Positions 23,995-35,269 of a stretch of DNA of 64,000 nt are shown here, in pieces. The DNA lies in NCBI GenBank assembly GCA_021234155.1, contig JAJEKV010000139.1:1360386-1424385 (forward strand), written 5' to 3'. Within the stretch, counting starts at the first letter, position 1. Each line of letters begins with the position of its first letter. The translations under genes were made by a program, and so were the position numbers. The DNA comes from Isoetes taiwanensis. Its lineage: Eukaryota > Streptophyta > Lycopodiopsida > Isoetales > Isoetaceae. The notes beneath the pieces are model-generated. The model saw nothing but the letters and a program-made list of their open reading frames with translations. It was not told the DNA's origin and did not search any database.

Positions 23995-24600
23995 GTAGCG
24001 TGGCCGAGCGTGTCCAGCGGCAGCGAAGCCCGGGCGCCGGAGAGGTCGAGCCAACCGTAGGCGTGCCGGCCGGCACGTGTCGAGGCCCGAGCCGTGCGCG
24101 CGTCTTGAAGAGGACGAACCGCCACGGGGCTGGCAGCGGGCCGAAAGCATGTCAGGCGAGCTAGAGGCCGGGCGCAAGACCGAGAGGCCGAACTCCTCTA
24201 GGGGGCGAGAGAATAGCCACGGCAGCGGGGCGAGTTGGTGCACTGTGAGGAGGCTGGAGTAACCTTATATGGGTACGGAATTGCCGGGCAAAGCATGCAG
24301 CCTGCACAATTCGTGAGGCGTTTGCCACCGCAGTGGCGGGTACGGGGCCTGCTGCCACGGGCAGCCTACAACCCGCGCATTCGAGAGGTGCGGAGCCGCC
24401 TGGGGCGTGCAAATGGCCGAAGCGTGGCTTCCGCAAAGCGAGCCGCGGCGCATCTCGTGAGGACGAGCCGGGCCGCAGATTCGGGCAATGAGCCGAAGCG
24501 CAGCCTGCAAGCCGGGCTAGTCAAGCACTCCATAGAGGTCGGCGCCTCCAGGTGGGCGAGGCCGGGCGCGAGGCGACGGGCAAAGTGAGCCGCCGCGCTT
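23995..24600. other. GC-rich island with abrupt borders
   Basis: About 600 bases of very GC- and CpG-rich sequence replace the AT-rich background at both edges: the left edge cuts repeat B, the right edge cuts an LRR coding segment on the minus strand. Frames are open on both strands, as expected from composition, but the predicted proteins are Arg/Ala/Gly-rich and match nothing known. It may be a fragment of a GC-rich transposable element that filled a deletion. Confidence 0.6.
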
Positions 24601-24602
24601 AA

Positions 24603-24880
24603 AGAGAATGATGTTTTTTAAAGATATCAAGGGATTAGAAAAAGCTGGAAGCATATTCGAGGAAGAGAGGTTCAAACGCCAAAGGTTTTGTAAATGCTCT
24701 AAGTTGCCAAGAGAATTTGAAAGCATATGTAATTGCTTATCTTCTCTAATTTCTATAAAACGCAAGTTGCTAAAGCATTTAAACGAAAAGGAAAGAAGTT
24801 GGTGATGTACCTGTGTTGATTCTACTCCATATTTAAGGCCTCCAACAGACAAGACTTGTAGGTCCGGAAAGCACTATAAT
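24603..24880 (-). pseudogene. Leucine-rich-repeat exon fragment of a resistance gene
   Basis: Minus-strand reading gives FPDLQVLSVGGLKYGVE, then FSNLRFIEIRED, LGNLEHLQNLWRLNLSS and ISLKNIILF: at least three LRR units of the LxxLxxL.I form spaced as in plant NB-LRR proteins. It opens after an acceptor-like ATTATAG on the minus strand and is cut off by the GC-rich island at 24600. It may be the LRR end of the NB-ARC fragment at 27740-28820 on the same strand, about 2.9 kb upstream. Confidence 0.65.
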
Positions 24881-25318
24881 CCCAAATATTGAAGATAGAT
24901 TAGTTATTTTGATTTCGTATAAATATGTAGCATAATAACAGGGGGTTTTCTTTGTGTTTTTTTACGCTTTTCACAAAGGTTTTCTCAAGATTTCATGGCG
25001 TATTCGAATAGATGTACTAATGCGTACATCTAGAGTGCACCATTTCTTAGTCGTTGATTTAGTTTTTTTTTTTTTTCAATGGTCCAACATCCAAGGGCTC
25101 ACAACAAAAGCCCTCTTTTTATTTTAGGGCTGAACATGCAAGCCTCGTGGATAGCATTTTAGGGCATTCTCTGCCCTAAAGCTTGGCCGTGAACCATTGT
25201 TGGGGTTGGCCGACATCACGGCACATCGGATTTGAAGCAGGGGATTTGCTAACCCATATTTCTGGTCTGCAGAACACATTAATATAAAGGATACCCGACT
25301 TTTTTAAGTCTTTGGTGC

Positions 25319-25540
25319 ACGCATTTAAAGAAAAAGGCCATTCTGGTAACTTTCAGAGGCACTGAAATATTCAACGCTTTCGATTGGGCCACAGATTTCT
25401 CTTTCCAGCCTATAGACTTTGGAAAAAATTTCAGCGTTCATGCTGGTTTTCTTACGGGCTTATTTAGGGTTAAGGTTGGGCCTTGAAACCCCCAAACGCT
25501 ATGGACTTCGCCACAACATGAGGATTCCAATGCAGTTATG
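25319..25540 (+). pseudogene. Class-3 lipase fragment (oil-body lipase-like)
   Basis: The plus strand encodes KAILVTFRGTEIFNAFDWAT, then a stretch leading to NFSVHAGFLTGLF, and ends at a TGA at 25484. Plant class-3 (alpha/beta-hydrolase) triacylglycerol lipases have the pattern FRGTEPFNAxDWSTD...GKVHxGFLxALGL. A further piece, LGLETPKRYGL, follows in a shifted frame. The catalytic GHSLGG exon was not found downstream. A fragment or single surviving exon. Confidence 0.55.
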
Positions 25541-25559
25541 CCTGAGATCCCTCTTTGAT

Positions 25560-27190
25560 TGAACATGATGTAATCCGTTGTTGCAGACGTGTATAGAGGT
25601 GTTTCATGAGTGCGGCTTGCCTTCTAGCACTTTGGAGGTATGTGCAAAACCCCCCAGGCTTAGCTTTTCTTCTGCGGCAAAAACCCTTTCATTCTAGCTC
25701 TGTAAGAATAAGGCAGCTGCATAGTTTTTTTTGGACGACCTGCCACAAAAAGGCTTTGAATCAGATGCACTGATCCATCAAACAGCTTTGGGGACAGAGT
25801 ATCTTCTAGATGAGCATTTAAATCCGGCCATAATCTTGCACCAAGTGCTGTAGAATCGAAAATATTCTGTATCATTTGTTAAACAATGATTTATTAAGAT
25901 GATGCTGGCTGTTCTTTTTATGTTCTTTCCATCTCGACATCTTCATAGTACTGCAAAGTATTTCTGTTACATGCATGTCTTACAGGGCTATCAATGGCTA
26001 ATATCAATGAGTAAGGATGGTTGTGTTGAGCAAACTTTGGAGCATCATAAAACTGCATTGTTGACCTCCTAGGGCGGACATGAGAGTTGGACGTGGCCGA
26101 AGCTTTGATTAATAGTATACCATTTGGGGGATAATTCAACCTCTTGGAAAGCCTTGCTTGGTTCTTGTCTAATATTTGGTGACATAGCAAGAGGAAAGCA
26201 TCTTTTACTGTCTGGTGGTCAATTTGGATCCGAGAACATCCAAAGACCTATGTGTTGTTGTCAAACATGTGTGCTCTATAGATGAGGAAAGGCAAGCTGT
26301 TAGTGAATTACTGATCCGAGTGTTTGTGTTTATATTGATACATCTGAAGTAATTGTTGGGAGTATCCAAAGGAGGATCTTTGCTCCTAGCTGATAAAGAA
26401 CATTGGATTTTCCTACACCCTAAAGGTCTCTTAAAGATGTTTCCTTTCCTTACTAGGTAAGGGGCCAGGAAAAAGAAAAAGCTTAATGGCCTTTTGGGAC
26501 GTGCAGGGTATACTGCGTGGCAAGTAAGGGAATTGATCAATGGAAGGCACACGTTTTTGAAAGGATGCCATAACAGCCAAGACAGTTCCATTCAACATGT
26601 CTTTGCTTCTTGTTTGGGGGTAACCGCCCCCGGACTTTGGGAACATCTGACCTAGCAAGTAAGGGAACTGATGAACGACAAACACGAGATGCCAGGACAA
26701 TTATCAGATTTTGGATCATGCTTTTGCTATAAGAACAAATTGTCAATGAAAAGATCCATCCAAGTACATGCAGAGTGAATATCTATTCAAGTACCTGCAG
26801 GGAACATTTTTGGCTTAGTGACAATAGGGTCTGTTGTGGTTGGATTTGTTGGGCATGTACAGAGGTAAGCCGTAATCTGTTTTAGTTTTGGTAAGATGAA
26901 ACTTTTGTTTACTCAACTCATGTCGATGTAAGATTGCGATGTTATAGGATGCCTTGAATAAACCCAGTATGGTGAATCTCGTTACCATATTACCCTGGCC
27001 TCCATGGACAATTATCAAGGCAGGTTTTAAGTTTTTGTTTGCTCAGGAGTACAGTATTTTGTATTCTATAAGCAACTTCAATAAATAAGAGAGAGTTGGC
27101 AACTTCAATAAATAAGACCAAATCTGTTGCTGTTGCTGATGAAGATAATAAATGGTTTTTTTTTTTGGAAAAAGCGCACCGCAAGTTCAC
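25560..27190. other. Unassigned; isolated exon-like pieces
   Basis: No complete gene was recognised. A plus-strand piece between CTGCAG and AG/GTAAGC at about 26800-26871 reads NIFGLVTIGSVVVGFVGHVQ (membrane-like) and could be one exon. A minus-strand GVGKSNVLYQL near 26400-26430 recalls a P-loop but stands alone. Confidence 0.25.
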
Positions 27191-27194
27191 GTGC

Positions 27195-27718
27195 CTATGT
27201 TTGCTTTAGTTAGGGCCCGAAGGGCTTAAAATTTTTTTTAATATAACAATCAACACACAACTACCATTAACATTATTAACACAAATCATTGCAATTAACA
27301 TATTTAAATTAAAATCCCCCTTAAACCCCCTTTGGTTTGGGTGCACATTCACACGGGGGTTTACTCCGGGCAACGAGAGCTGTCGGATGGGCATATTTGC
27401 CCATTATTCCAAGATCTGGACCGTACATAGCGATCCTCGTTTGTGGGGTATGCATGTACAAGTTTTTGTATACTGTATATTAAGGTTTGCAAAATACTAT
27501 AAGGTTTTGAGAGAATGTACTTAATGGTGTTAATTTTGTACATGTATTGTAAAAATAGTTTTGGGGCTCTCGCTGCCTTACGTAACCCCCCGTGTGAATA
27601 TGCACCCAAACCAAAGGGGGTTTAAGGGGGATTTTAATTTAAATATGTTAATTGCAATGATTTGTGTTAATAATGTTAATGGTAGTTGTGTGTTGATTGT
27701 TATATTAAAAAAAAATTT
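27195..27718. repeat. Fold-back pair of the 'GTGTGAATATGCACCC' repeat
   Basis: Copy 2 (27195-27365, inverted) and copy 3 (27584-27718, direct) face each other. Short complementary GAGAGC/GCTCTC blocks just inside extend the arms, leaving a loop of about 180 bases. Transcription across it could give a long double-stranded RNA stem. Confidence 0.8.
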
Positions 27719-27764
27719 CTTGTACCATTTTCTTGTACCATTTTCTTGTACCATTTTCTTGTAG
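27717..27764. repeat. 13-bp minisatellite (TTCTTGTACCATT), about 3.5 units
   Basis: The unit is repeated without change next to the right arm of the fold-back repeat. Confidence 0.95.
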
Positions 27765-28820
27765 GAGGCAACATTCCAAACCTGGAGAAGGCTCAGATCG
27801 ACACTATGAGATAATTCAAATGCTTTGAGATCATAGTTTTTATCTTGTGAAGTGGTACTTGCACCATACGTAGTAAAATTACCATCGCATCTTAGGTAAA
27901 GTAGATTCTTTTGCAACGGTAGAAATCCCAAATCAATGGTAGATTCTCGGTGAATGTGTAATGCACGCACTCCTGTTCTTTCTTTTGAAACTTGCATCTA
28001 CATTCAAGTAAGAAAGTTGGTTACAAAGGCGAACAAGGACATAGATTTCTATAAAGGGACAAGCACATGCCTCTGATGTGAAATATTTCCAACCCTTTGT
28101 CTTTGCATGCTTCTCGATGGCAAAAAACAAGTCGTGGCAGTCTAAACTGAGCAAAGCGTCGTTAAAGTGTCGTGTGATTGTAAAATGAATTTCTTTCTTG
28201 GAATAAATAATGGACTCTTGCAACAAAACATCCAAAATATCTTCATCCCGAATAGATAGAGCACATCGGGCCATTTCGAGTGATCGTCCACGCCCAAAAA
28301 GCGCGGCATCAATGAATGCATCTTTCACCTGCTCACTTTGAGCATCAATGCTAGCTTCTAACGATCGTGGAACTTCGTCATCGTCATCAGCAGTTGATGG
28401 GGTTTCGGTAGATGTCAAGATCCGTTGCTTAACTTTTCTCCACTCTGTTTCGTTGCGTCTCTCTAGTCTTCTAAAGTAGGTACCATGTGTTTTAATTGCC
28501 AATGGAAGCCCACTAGTGGGACTATTTCATTTATGAGATTCCACTCTTCGTTCTTATTTTCATTTCTGCACACTTCATGAACAATTGTTCTGCTTCTTGT
28601 GTGTCCATCAAGTTGGGCTGAAAGAGTCGGAATGCACTTGCATTTTTTGCATTTTTTGGACAACAAATATCACCAAACTCTTTGGCTACTTCTTGGGAGC
28701 GTGTGGATATCATTAAACAGCTTGATTGTGGAAGATGAACATGTAGGTGTGCTGGCAACAACTCTTTCAAATGTCTTACTTTGCACACATTATCGATTGA
28801 CAAGCACAAAGTTGAGCCCT
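27740..28820 (-). pseudogene. NB-ARC (NBS-LRR resistance) gene fragment
   Basis: Minus-strand order: LSIDNVCKVRHLKELLP (kinase-2-like, about 28816-28745), SCLMISTRSQEVAKEF (RNBS-B), LMDTQEAEQLFMKCA, GLPLAIKTHGTYFRRLE (GLPLA motif at 28497-28511), then an open stretch with VKDAFIDAALFGRG (RNBS-D-like) and CHDLFFAIEKHAKTKGW (MHD-like, with Cys for Met), and finally KNLLYLRCDGNF, an LRR beginning. The family is a nucleotide-switch immune receptor of the cytoplasm. The P-loop and N-terminal domain are missing: the fragment is cut on its 5' side by a CCTT microsatellite and repeat C. Frame changes lie in the RNBS-B to GLPLA stretch. Confidence 0.75.
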
Positions 28821-28831
28821 TTTCCTTTAAA

Positions 28832-28864
28832 CCTTCCTTCCTTCCTTCCTTCCTTCCTTCCTTT
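28832..28864. repeat. (CCTT)n microsatellite
   Basis: About seven tetramer units lie at the junction between the NB-ARC fragment and repeat C. Confidence 0.9.
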
Positions 28865-28883
28865 AAACCTTGTAAGCAATACT

Positions 28884-30594
28884 CCAATCTAAATAGCTAA
28901 AGGTATATGGCATAGACCATAGGGAATATGGAGTTAAAAATATAAGGAATAAAATCCTTAAGGTAATTATGAGATAAAGGGATTTATAGCATGATTCAAT
29001 TTGTGGAAAATAATTAAGCATTTGAACATTCAAAAAGGTTTTTTTAATGGAAAATAGAAGACAGAAAATTTGAGTATGTCCAAAGACCCAAAATTTATGG
29101 CATGGCGAGAAGCGAGGAAATGGCAAATAACCACGATAAAATCCTATTGCCTTGGTTCCACCAAAAGCTAAGGTTAGTACACTGCAGCCAGTCTTTATGA
29201 CTTAGCATTTTCCCAGGCAAAACCCTGCAATAGCAAATATGGGGTATTTGTCCGACGTTTCTGATAATAGTAGCTCGGGAGGAAGATACTGCAAGCATTT
29301 GAGATCGGATAGAGAGTCGCTTTCCCGTGTAGAAACACGCTTAGATTGAAAGCCCTAAATATGGAAAGAAAGGGCGCAGAATAGAGGATAATGATTCAAG
29401 AAGAGGGCACAATGATGCATATGTTGCCAAAAGAGGGGGTGGATTCAACAAAAGGCTGCTGGATCCTATCGAGGGCGGATCGAAATGAAAATTACAAACC
29501 CAATCCGGTGAAGATGTGTCTTCGAACATGAAGATATGCGTGCTTGAATATGTGTTCCTTTTTTTTAAAAAAAGGAGAGTTTGCATACGAACAAGGAGGC
29601 TAAGAAAAGCTTAAAAGCCGCGGGTAGACATCGCCTTTCTCCATACCTACGACTACTAAGTAGTCTAGTGAAAAGGTAGATTAGATTAAAAGGATCTGAA
29701 AATAGTAACAGAAAATACATATTGCTGTTTGTTTATGTATTTAGAGTATTTGATAAGCACATTTTTTTTACTGGCTATTACTAATCTCAAGGGCAAAAAA
29801 GAGTACATTGGGTAAAGGGTGTGAAGCCAAGAAAAACCCAAGTACCTTTTGGCCCTTGCACCATTACCTGGAGGTTATCGCTAATGTGTGTCTTGATTGG
29901 CTGTGTACATGGTTTTTTCTTTTCCCAATGTGCTGTTTTTTTCTTTATGAAGTGTTTTTAGCTCAAAGGAATGTGAATCGTTTTTAAAAGCTCAAAAATC
30001 GTACAAGACCTTCTGAGGCAGAAAAATCTAAGTTTTGAAGACGGATATAACATCTTAAGGATGCAAAAACTGCTTAAAACTTTGTGGTATTTATATTCCA
30101 GTTTTTAAGTTGACCATGCTTTAAGAAAATACCAATCTTTTTAACAAGTATGAAAAGTTATAAGGCTTATATTTTGGGAGCAAGATTGATAGTTGAACCT
30201 AAACACAGGGATAAAACTATGGGTTGCTATTGTATCTGATACACTTGAGAAATATAAACAGAAATTTTGTCCATATGTAAAAAAATGAATATTTAGGAAA
30301 TGCATGAGCTGATGATTTTAAAAGGTGAAGGGAATATAGACCTTTCAACCAAGAAAAGGACATACATTAAAGCATGTAACAGAGCATAAAGGAAAACCAG
30401 GATTGAGTAACAAATGGTTATCCCCCAATATGTAAAAATCTGTTTGGAAGGGAAATATGCAAGGATTCAGTTTTGACTATTAAATAAAACCATAGAATGT
30501 AACCTATTGTTGCAAATATTAGGTGCATGGTGGACATGCAAAAGGAATAATTATAGCAGGAATACAAGTTAGCAATCATGATAATAAAAAGTTT
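28884..30594 (+). repeat. Long repeat, copy C (third copy, away from the coding region)
   Basis: It matches copy B from its start and copy A from about 29390 to its end at AGCAATCATGATAATAAAAA. It has no poly(A) insertion at the site used in B and no AATAG expansion as in A. No retroelement coding sequence adjoins it, so it is a solitary repeat or a rearranged end. Confidence 0.85.
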
Positions 30595-30728
30595 TTTAGC
30601 CTTTAAGAATTTGTCTATATCTGAATGCTTGATCATGGTTTGACACCTAAAGGTCGGTCTTACACCATAGAAATTGATATGGTGACATCAAATATGCATG
30701 TTCCAAAATGTTGACAGAGTGAATAAGA

Positions 30729-31968
30729 CTCCTGCTATAAGTAGTTAGGATCGGATGGTTCTTGGCGCTGTTGCCTCCGCCTGCGGCTAGGGCGGCGGAG
30801 AGGGAGAGACCGCCTCTCTCTCTCAAATCCGGCACTACTACTTCTAATTGAGGGGGAATTTTCCATGATCTGGGGCTAGCAAGGCCTTTGGTCACCGTGG
30901 AGAGGTTTCTTGGTGCAACAAAGAAAAAACAGTTCTTGAAGCGGCATCGTATGCTCCTTCTAGTTTAATCGGTAATGCCACTAACGTGGTTTTTTTGCTC
31001 TCTTGCTTCAGATTTTCTGAAGCATTATGCAAGTTTGCATGTAAGCAATTTATGCAGTTTTCCAGCAATCTTTAGTATCATTTCTTCAAACACGAGACAG
31101 CGATGGGTGCTTTCTAGCAAATGCACATTGAAACGGCCTTGAGATGCCTATAAGATGGAGCAAATTTTAGGCGATTGCTAGGAAAGAGGTGCGGTTCCAA
31201 GTTCTTGTAGTTCCTTCTTTTCTTGTCCAGGTTCTTTTACTCTTGGCCATTCCTGTCTTCATACTCTTTCTTTCTAGCAGAAAGGTACAGTTTGCGCTTT
31301 GGATGATCAGAAAGACTCTTGTCTAGTTAGTGGAATTATTTGTGTTAGTACAGTTTTATTGATTTTTGGGATGGAGAAAACAGAGAAAACAGGTTGTATT
31401 TTGTGATAGCAAATTGAATGATTTCATAAGCACTCGGTTCCTGCTCTGGTACTGCTATGTCGGAGTGGTAGATTTTCAAGCATGACACTCGGTTCCTGCT
31501 CTGGTACTGCTATGCCGGAGTAGTAATTTTTTTCAAAGTTTCATGTTTGATGAGTGAGAGCTTGTTCAAGTTTTAAACTTGAACTTTCATTCTTCTGCAG
31601 CTGGCAGACTGATTGCTAGACCTTACACTGTACGGTGAGATACTTCTATCCTTTATTCAGCATCACAGGAACTTTCACAGGATTCTGCTACATGATTTGA
31701 TTCATTCAGGGGCCTCTAGGGCTTTTCCTTTGTATCATCAGTCACTCTCTGGTTACTATGTGTGAAGATTCATGAGAACTATCATGACTATCAGCTATCA
31801 GAGCAGTATTTGGGCTTCATGTATATCAGTAAGCTTGTGTTAGTAGAGAATGAAGATGTCGAGATTACTCATGTAGTAATTCTCTATTAACATCAAGCAT
31901 TGTACTTCTTTATTTATATATAATATAAAAAAATCTCTTACCTTAAAAAAAAAAAAAAAAAAAAAAAA
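30729..31968 (+). mobile_element. 1.24-kb noncoding poly(A) retroposon with target duplication
   Basis: The 12-base direct repeat GAGTGAATAAGA (30717-30728 and 31969-31980) flanks a segment that ends in about 24 A residues. The 5' part is GC-richer with a CT-rich block (GGGAGAGACCGCCTCTCTCT) resembling a LINE 5' UTR; the 3' end, ATCTCTTACCTTAAAA, resembles the tail of the L1-type copy at 10363. No ORF of note lies inside. It is therefore either an internally deleted LINE or a non-autonomous family mobilised by one. Confidence 0.85.
31432..31530. repeat. Internal duplication in the 1.24-kb retroposon
   Basis: CACTCGGTTCCTGCTCTGGT plus about 20 more bases occur twice, about 55 bases apart, differing mainly at TGTCGG/TGCCGG. 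Confidence 0.9.
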
Positions 31969-31980
31969 GAGTGAATAAGA

Positions 31981-32820
31981 TAGAATCCTCTAATCATCTA
32001 GATACACATTTGATTGGGCTTCAACATACAAGCAAGTAATTCCTATCTAGACATTTGCGAAGGAAAGCCAGCGTAAAGAATATTAGACATTTTCCTTACA
32101 TTTGAGTTTTAGTAATTTTGGAATGATGTTTGATCTAGCTTAGAGAAGTTGAAATACATTGTTGCTTCCTTTGAAATACATTGCTTGCTTCCGTTTCATT
32201 TGTTGACATATTGTTTTGTGTCCACAAGAACGAACTGCCATTAACTATTTTTATTTTTACTAGTAATTTAATGTCAAGAATTGAGATCCAATGATAATGG
32301 AATCTGGCAATAAACAGCTGGTGGTAAATATTTAACATGGCATTTGGATTGTTAGACATAGTGGGTACAAATGGGTTTTTATGTTGACAAACATGGGGCT
32401 TTACTGGCCAATTTTCCCCAAGTAATTCTATGTACCCAATGATTAGAGGGACCAATGCAAATATCCAAAGTAGTAACTCAATTTGTAGTATAAGAATAAT
32501 TTCAGAAAAGTAGAAACTTGACATTGGTGAAAAGAAGTGGCACTGTCCATACACTTTGATTCAACATAGCCCAGTGTTCGGAGGCAACTTGGAAACTGGA
32601 GAAACAGAATTCAAGCCTTAAAAAGCCATTCTATTTGTGAAATTACACTGGTTGGACTTCCTTTCTCCCTTTCTCCTATTTATGGCAGCGGGAAATCAGG
32701 ATGGAGGTTTCAATTTACATATTTATAAGTATATATGTAAAAACAATTTCAAACAACAAAAGCATAAGAGTGTCCAGCACAGATAAAGAGCTCTCCCTGT
32801 GTCCTTGCGGGTCCTCTAAA
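31981..32820. other. Intergenic, no recognised gene
   Basis: AT-rich sequence that continues the locus interrupted by the 1.24-kb insertion. No supported coding region. Confidence 0.5.
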
Positions 32821-32828
32821 CCTTGCAA

Positions 32829-33330
32829 TCATATTTGACAAGAGAAAGTCGAGCTGTCGCTATAACTTATCTGATAATAATACTTGCGCAATTTACAACA
32901 TTCAAGCCAAGAGTAGTGCCTGACTCTGTACAGATAATATGCATCAGGAAACTCCTTATGCAACTTGTTACGCTCCACAATTTTGTATGCTACCTTATAC
33001 AATCCCATGTCCATACATTGTTGTACAAGGAAGCAGCATGTTTCAGCACCGAGATAAGCTACCCATGAAACTATTTTGATAAGAAATTCCTGAGAAGTAA
33101 AATCTTGCATATCAAACTGCTCCAAAATAGAGACTGTAGAGTTATAGGAGCATTTCTTTACTAGGTCTAGAATAATCTAGAAGACATTTAGTTTCATTAT
33201 GTTTGCCAGCTTCATCAAGCACTTGTGCATCACAACAATCTGCGATATCCTTGATTTTAACTCCGAAAACAATGACAAGCTTGACAAGAACTTTTTCATC
33301 CATATCAATGAACTTTTTTTTTCATCCATA
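32829..33330 (-). other. Unrecognised protein-like ORF
   Basis: The minus strand reads FTSQEFLIKIVSWVAYLGAE, then CCFLVQQCMDMGLYKVAYKI, then VERNKLHKEFPDAYYLYRV: an evenly amphipathic, helical-looking stretch of about 80 residues, in a region whose upstream part (about 33300-33140) reads in another frame with KIKDIADCCDAQVLDEAG. It looks like decayed real protein rather than chance, but I do not know the family. Confidence 0.3.
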
Positions 33331-33768
33331 TTAATCACTTCTTTAAACAATATAACTTTTTTTTGAAAGGAAGGTATCCTCATCCCTACCCTAAGAGAGT
33401 GTGTTACTAGATGGCTAAGGCCTTGACCAAACCGAGGATCCGTGGTAAGCAAGCATTGATGGTATAGTTATCTTTAAAGAAGCATTGATGGTATGGGGAG
33501 ATATTTCTCAAGGGTCCCCCTTAGCTTCTAGAACATGACATTAGAAATAAACACATCCATTCCATGCGCATTGCATCTATCAATGCCTAATCTAAGTGCA
33601 TTTGCTATAATAAACTATGGGTAGCCATTTGAAATGCTCTTATCCCTTCAACGCCCTCAAAACTATCCTCAAGTGTCTTGTTATTACTGCTGCAAAATGT
33701 GCTTGTGTTTTCGGATTACGGATTGTTGCCAATTGCACCCCATATGTCTCCTTCATGCCATTTTCCGT

Positions 33769-35266
33769 TCATATTTTACTCGATTGCATTTCTTCCATTA
33801 ATGCCATATAGATATCCAACAAGACCATATCATATTTTTCCTTATTCCGCGACCTCCAAAGCTTTGATGCCATTAGCAACAACTTGGGTTGTGAATCCCA
33901 ATCTTTGAGCATTGATATTGCAACCACCATGTTTACCTTGTTGTCCTCTGCAAGCAAAATTTAGGCACCTTTCTAGGTTTTATGCTCTGGATTTTTGAGG
34001 CGGGGAAAGTAGAAACAAAGCTCTTTGGAACATCTTTGGTAGGAGCAATGTTTTACTTTAGGGATTTCATCTTCGAATGAAATTTTCCTCCTTTTTTGAT
34101 CAACAAAATGTTTTTTTTGAAAACAAAATGTTGAATAAAACAATCCTTTCCCAACTTCATTTGTGGGCCATCAGCTCACTTCCATTATTTACGCCAATTA
34201 CAAACATTAACAAATTTCAACTAAAGAAAATGTTCAACTCCCTTTTAAGTTAAACATATTGAAATATGGTAGTACAGACACTGTTTTACTCTTGATGACA
34301 GCATTGCATTTACAAGATCCTTTTGTTTCTTCTTTAAATCGGTCCAGAGAGGGCTTACGCCACACCTAGTAGACCATTCAATGGTGTGTGTATTTCATGG
34401 GACATGATGGCAAGGAATATATACTTTGCCCATATGGTTTCCTCTGCCAAAAATATCAATTTAGCTTGGAGGCCCCTTGTTCCAAATATGCGAGCACGGA
34501 AAGGTTTTTTGTGTTTCCTATTCTTTTACCATCTCCATCTTTTTCAACTCAAGCAACCCCTCACCACGGTCTCTAAATTCTTCTAACGACGGTGAGACAA
34601 TAAGGCCATCCGCATTTAAATGTTGTGTTTTTAGTAGTTCTAGATGAAACATTAGCATCCAACTTCGGTTTGACACCATATAATTACACCTCAATAGATA
34701 TGAAATTGCATAAAAGGAAGAATCACCCGTAAGATGCGGTCTGTGCCGCAAAATTTCGCTTCTTGGGCTATTTCTGCGGTATCCGGCCAAATTACATATC
34801 TCTTGGACATGCTCCCCAAGTTCAAGCTAGCTACATAATAGGCAAAGTTCAGTTTATGCACTTGGGCAAAATTAGCAAACAACAAGAATATTTGTTCCTA
34901 AAAAGGTCTTGTGTTAAACTCCATTCTTAAGCAAATCTTAAAGAGGACAAAATGCCTACAATGATGTTCAATTTCAGAAAAGATCTATAAAAGATATTAG
35001 AATACATTACTACCTTTTCAGTAATGTCAATGAATATGGTCAATATTCGGTCGGAATCGTCCTTCTTGAAGCAAGGAATTGCTGCAATGACCCAGTGCAT
35101 GTTTGCTAGCGAAGCACAAATTCCAATCTCTCCTACTTGTGGCTTTCCATTGATCAAGGCATCCTTTTTCAACTTCATAAGCTTTTCGAGTCCTTCCATT
35201 GAAGGAGGAAACAATTCCTTACCTAAAACCTCCCGTATGAGCAGATTCATCAGGGCTATATTTTAA
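33769..35266 (-). pseudogene. Hybrid sensor histidine kinase relic
   Basis: Minus-strand order: a PAS/PAC-like end, HWVIAAIPCFKKDDSDRILT then IFIDITEK (about 35150-35020); a poorly preserved linker; a HisKA phosphoacceptor box, IFLAIMSHEIHTPLNGLLG (about 34435-34365); and a receiver domain, LLAEDNKVNMVVAISMLK ... YDMVLLDIYM (33957-33769) with its acidic pair and phosphoacceptor Asp still present. Plant AHK-type kinases use this H-to-D relay for hormone and stress signals. The HATPase domain expected between HisKA and receiver is absent (only about 400 bases separate them), and frames change between domains, so this is a deleted pseudogene. Confidence 0.65.
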
Positions 35267-35269
35267 GTG

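Noticed and set aside
23974-24588. Overlapping open frames in the GC island as genes
   Set aside because: Stops are rare in GC-rich DNA by chance; the proteins are Arg/Ala-rich with no domains on any strand.
25463-25476. TTTAGGGTTAAGG as an interstitial telomere repeat
   Set aside because: It is a single imperfect unit inside the lipase fragment and is explained by coding sequence.
26390-26430. Minus-strand GVGKSNVLYQL as the P-loop of the NB-ARC gene
   Set aside because: It lies downstream of the NB-ARC fragment on the same strand, so the domain order would be wrong, and nothing around it supports a nucleotide-binding domain.
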